The notes beneath the pieces were generated by a model. The model worked only from the letters and a program-made list of their open reading frames with translations. It made no database searches and was not told where the DNA came from. 42,919 nucleotides of DNA from Gnetum montanum. Lineage: Eukaryota; Streptophyta; Gnetopsida; Gnetales; Gnetaceae. This document shows, piece after piece, positions 41,928 to 42,919 of this stretch. The stretch's first letter is position 1. Each line of letters opens with the position of its first letter. The stretch is taken from assembly GCA_015680685.1 (NCBI GenBank), contig MNCI01009651.1:96100-139018 (forward strand), written 5' to 3'. The position numbers and the translations under genes are program-made.

Positions 41928-42919
41928 ATGGCTTCTTCTCATGCAATCAAGCCACACTAATGACGGACTCGTTGATCATCACAATGATCGGGGCCGAAGC
42001 AGCTGAAGAGAAGGCAAGAAACATCACCATGGTGATGGATCCCCTTCTTCTTCTCCTTGATCTCATCATTCACCCTCTCCTTCCACATCTGGGCGTAGCC
42101 ACCATGAGCATAACACGGAGAATAAAGGTAAAAGAGATGGAATGCCTCGACAGGAAGGTCAAGAGGAGTTAGGACAAGGGCAAAGACGTAGGGAGAATAG
42201 GGAACCACCATGTAGGCATCACAGACATCATGAAAGAGATGATCATGACGAACTCCTATTCGCAACCCGAAGCATGCTTGATATTAGAGAGGCAGTTAGG
42301 ATTCCCACAAGGCATTGAAAGGACAGTAGGATCAAGCGTTTGGACATAAATAATATCCCATGTTTTGAAGGGTGATACAACGTTGATCCTCAGCATTATT
42401 TACAAGCATTCCACGATGCCTGTGCCTTGCAGGACATAGATAATGAGTGGCAGAAACTCAAGTTGTTCCCTAGGACACTCACTAAAGAAGCAGAGAGCTG
42501 GTCCCGGTCCTTAGAACTGGAACCCATCAGGAGGTGGAGTACGATGCTTGAATTATTCAACAATAAATATCAAACGTACTCCAGAGTGTCCAATTTGCGT
42601 AAGCAGATCCGAGGCTGGAAACAAGGAGCTTATGAATCCTTGGATGCTACCATGGCCCATTATTATACACTGCTACATCGTTGCCCGAGCCATGGGTACG
42701 CTAAACGGGATCAACTTCGCCACCTCGTGGATGGGCTACAAAATGAAACGAGAAGAACTCTTGGGACTTACGCCCAAGGGAGACTCTCCCAATTAAGAGC
42801 GCATGAAGTTGAAGTTTTTTTGGAACAAGTAGCGCAAGAAGAGGGTGAGCTATGTAAAAGAGAAAGTATGGAGGAATACAACCGTGATCCCTCCCTTTGC
42901 AAGAAGGGAGTGAAATTCT
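41928..42919 (+). pseudogene. gag of element E, N-terminally deleted, partial
   Basis: ATG at 41928 (MASSHAIKPH, then stop) corresponds to the start in A, B and C. About 530 bp relative to B is then missing, and the gag resumes at 41959 in another frame with DHHNDRGRSS. From there to the window end the frame is constant with only four stops. It covers the Ser/His/Arg-rich linker, the capsid domain (MLDIREAVRIPTRH at 42274; LQAFHDACALQDIDNEWQKL; LELFNNKYQTYSRVSNLRKQ; HLVDGLQNETRRTLGTYAQG) and the start of the charged segment. Confidence 0.85.

Larger units (their letters stand above)
40740..42919 (+). mobile_element. Element E: 5' part of an Athila/Tat-type retrotransposon
   Basis: 5' LTR, PBS and gag start; it runs off the window. 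Its LTR is closest to Z. The gag lacks most of the N-terminal domain through a deletion, but the capsid is the best preserved in the window. Confidence 0.9.

Overview
The window looks like nuclear DNA from a large plant genome, in a retrotransposon-packed, gene-poor region. It holds nested Ty3/gypsy LTR retrotransposons of the Athila/Tat type. Evidence for that lineage is the primer-binding sites complementary to the tRNA-Asp 3' end, the domain order gag-protease-RT-RNase H-integrase, and Athila/Tat-like motifs such as FMDD in the RT and the GxxFMGP integrase block. Coding regions are full of in-frame TAG/TGA/TAA codons and frameshifts, as expected of old, methylated copies. I found no intact host gene, no rRNA, no convincing tRNA and no CRISPR array. 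The species cannot be named from the sequence.

Layout. 1-1703: 3' end of element Z (3' untranslated region, PPT, 3' LTR). 1704-2828 plus 12710-14173: an older minus-strand element X (gag remnant and LTR-like region), into which A inserted and which Z abuts. 2834-12704: complete element A (9.87 kb, perfect 5-bp TSD), with all gag-pol domains but broken. 14406-14758: a GC-richer, CpG-retaining island of unclear coding status. 15502-22950: element B (7.4 kb, TSD 4/5), which keeps one gag-protease frame but has cleanly lost RT, RNase H and integrase. 23400-24882: minus-strand gag of another old element, X2. 24988-27079 and 33793-37960: element C, an older member of the same family, truncated in its integrase. 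27080-33787: element D on the minus strand, inserted into C's gag. D is a gag-only, non-autonomous element that carries an additional open reading frame near its 3' end. 37960-40739: a copia-LTR-like stretch and a decayed LINE reverse-transcriptase tail. 40740-42919: 5' LTR and gag of element E, which leaves the window.

How the parts relate. Z, A, B, C, D and E are one extended family. They share the LTR termini TGATGA...CTCATCA, a TATAAATAAG promoter box, the tRNA-Asp PBS, a G-run PPT before the 3' LTR, and (where present) a block in the 3' untranslated region containing GGGGAGGACCCACT. A and C have the autonomous plan. B (gag-protease only) and D (gag only, plus extra ORF) look like two independent non-autonomous derivatives that would have needed pol in trans. 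The most unusual signals are (1) a block of GATATC palindromes just upstream of the LTR TATA box that differs strongly between the two LTRs of a single element, and (2) element D's chimeric 3' region, where a second GATATC block and a 186-codon open frame sit between two segments of normal family 3' UTR.
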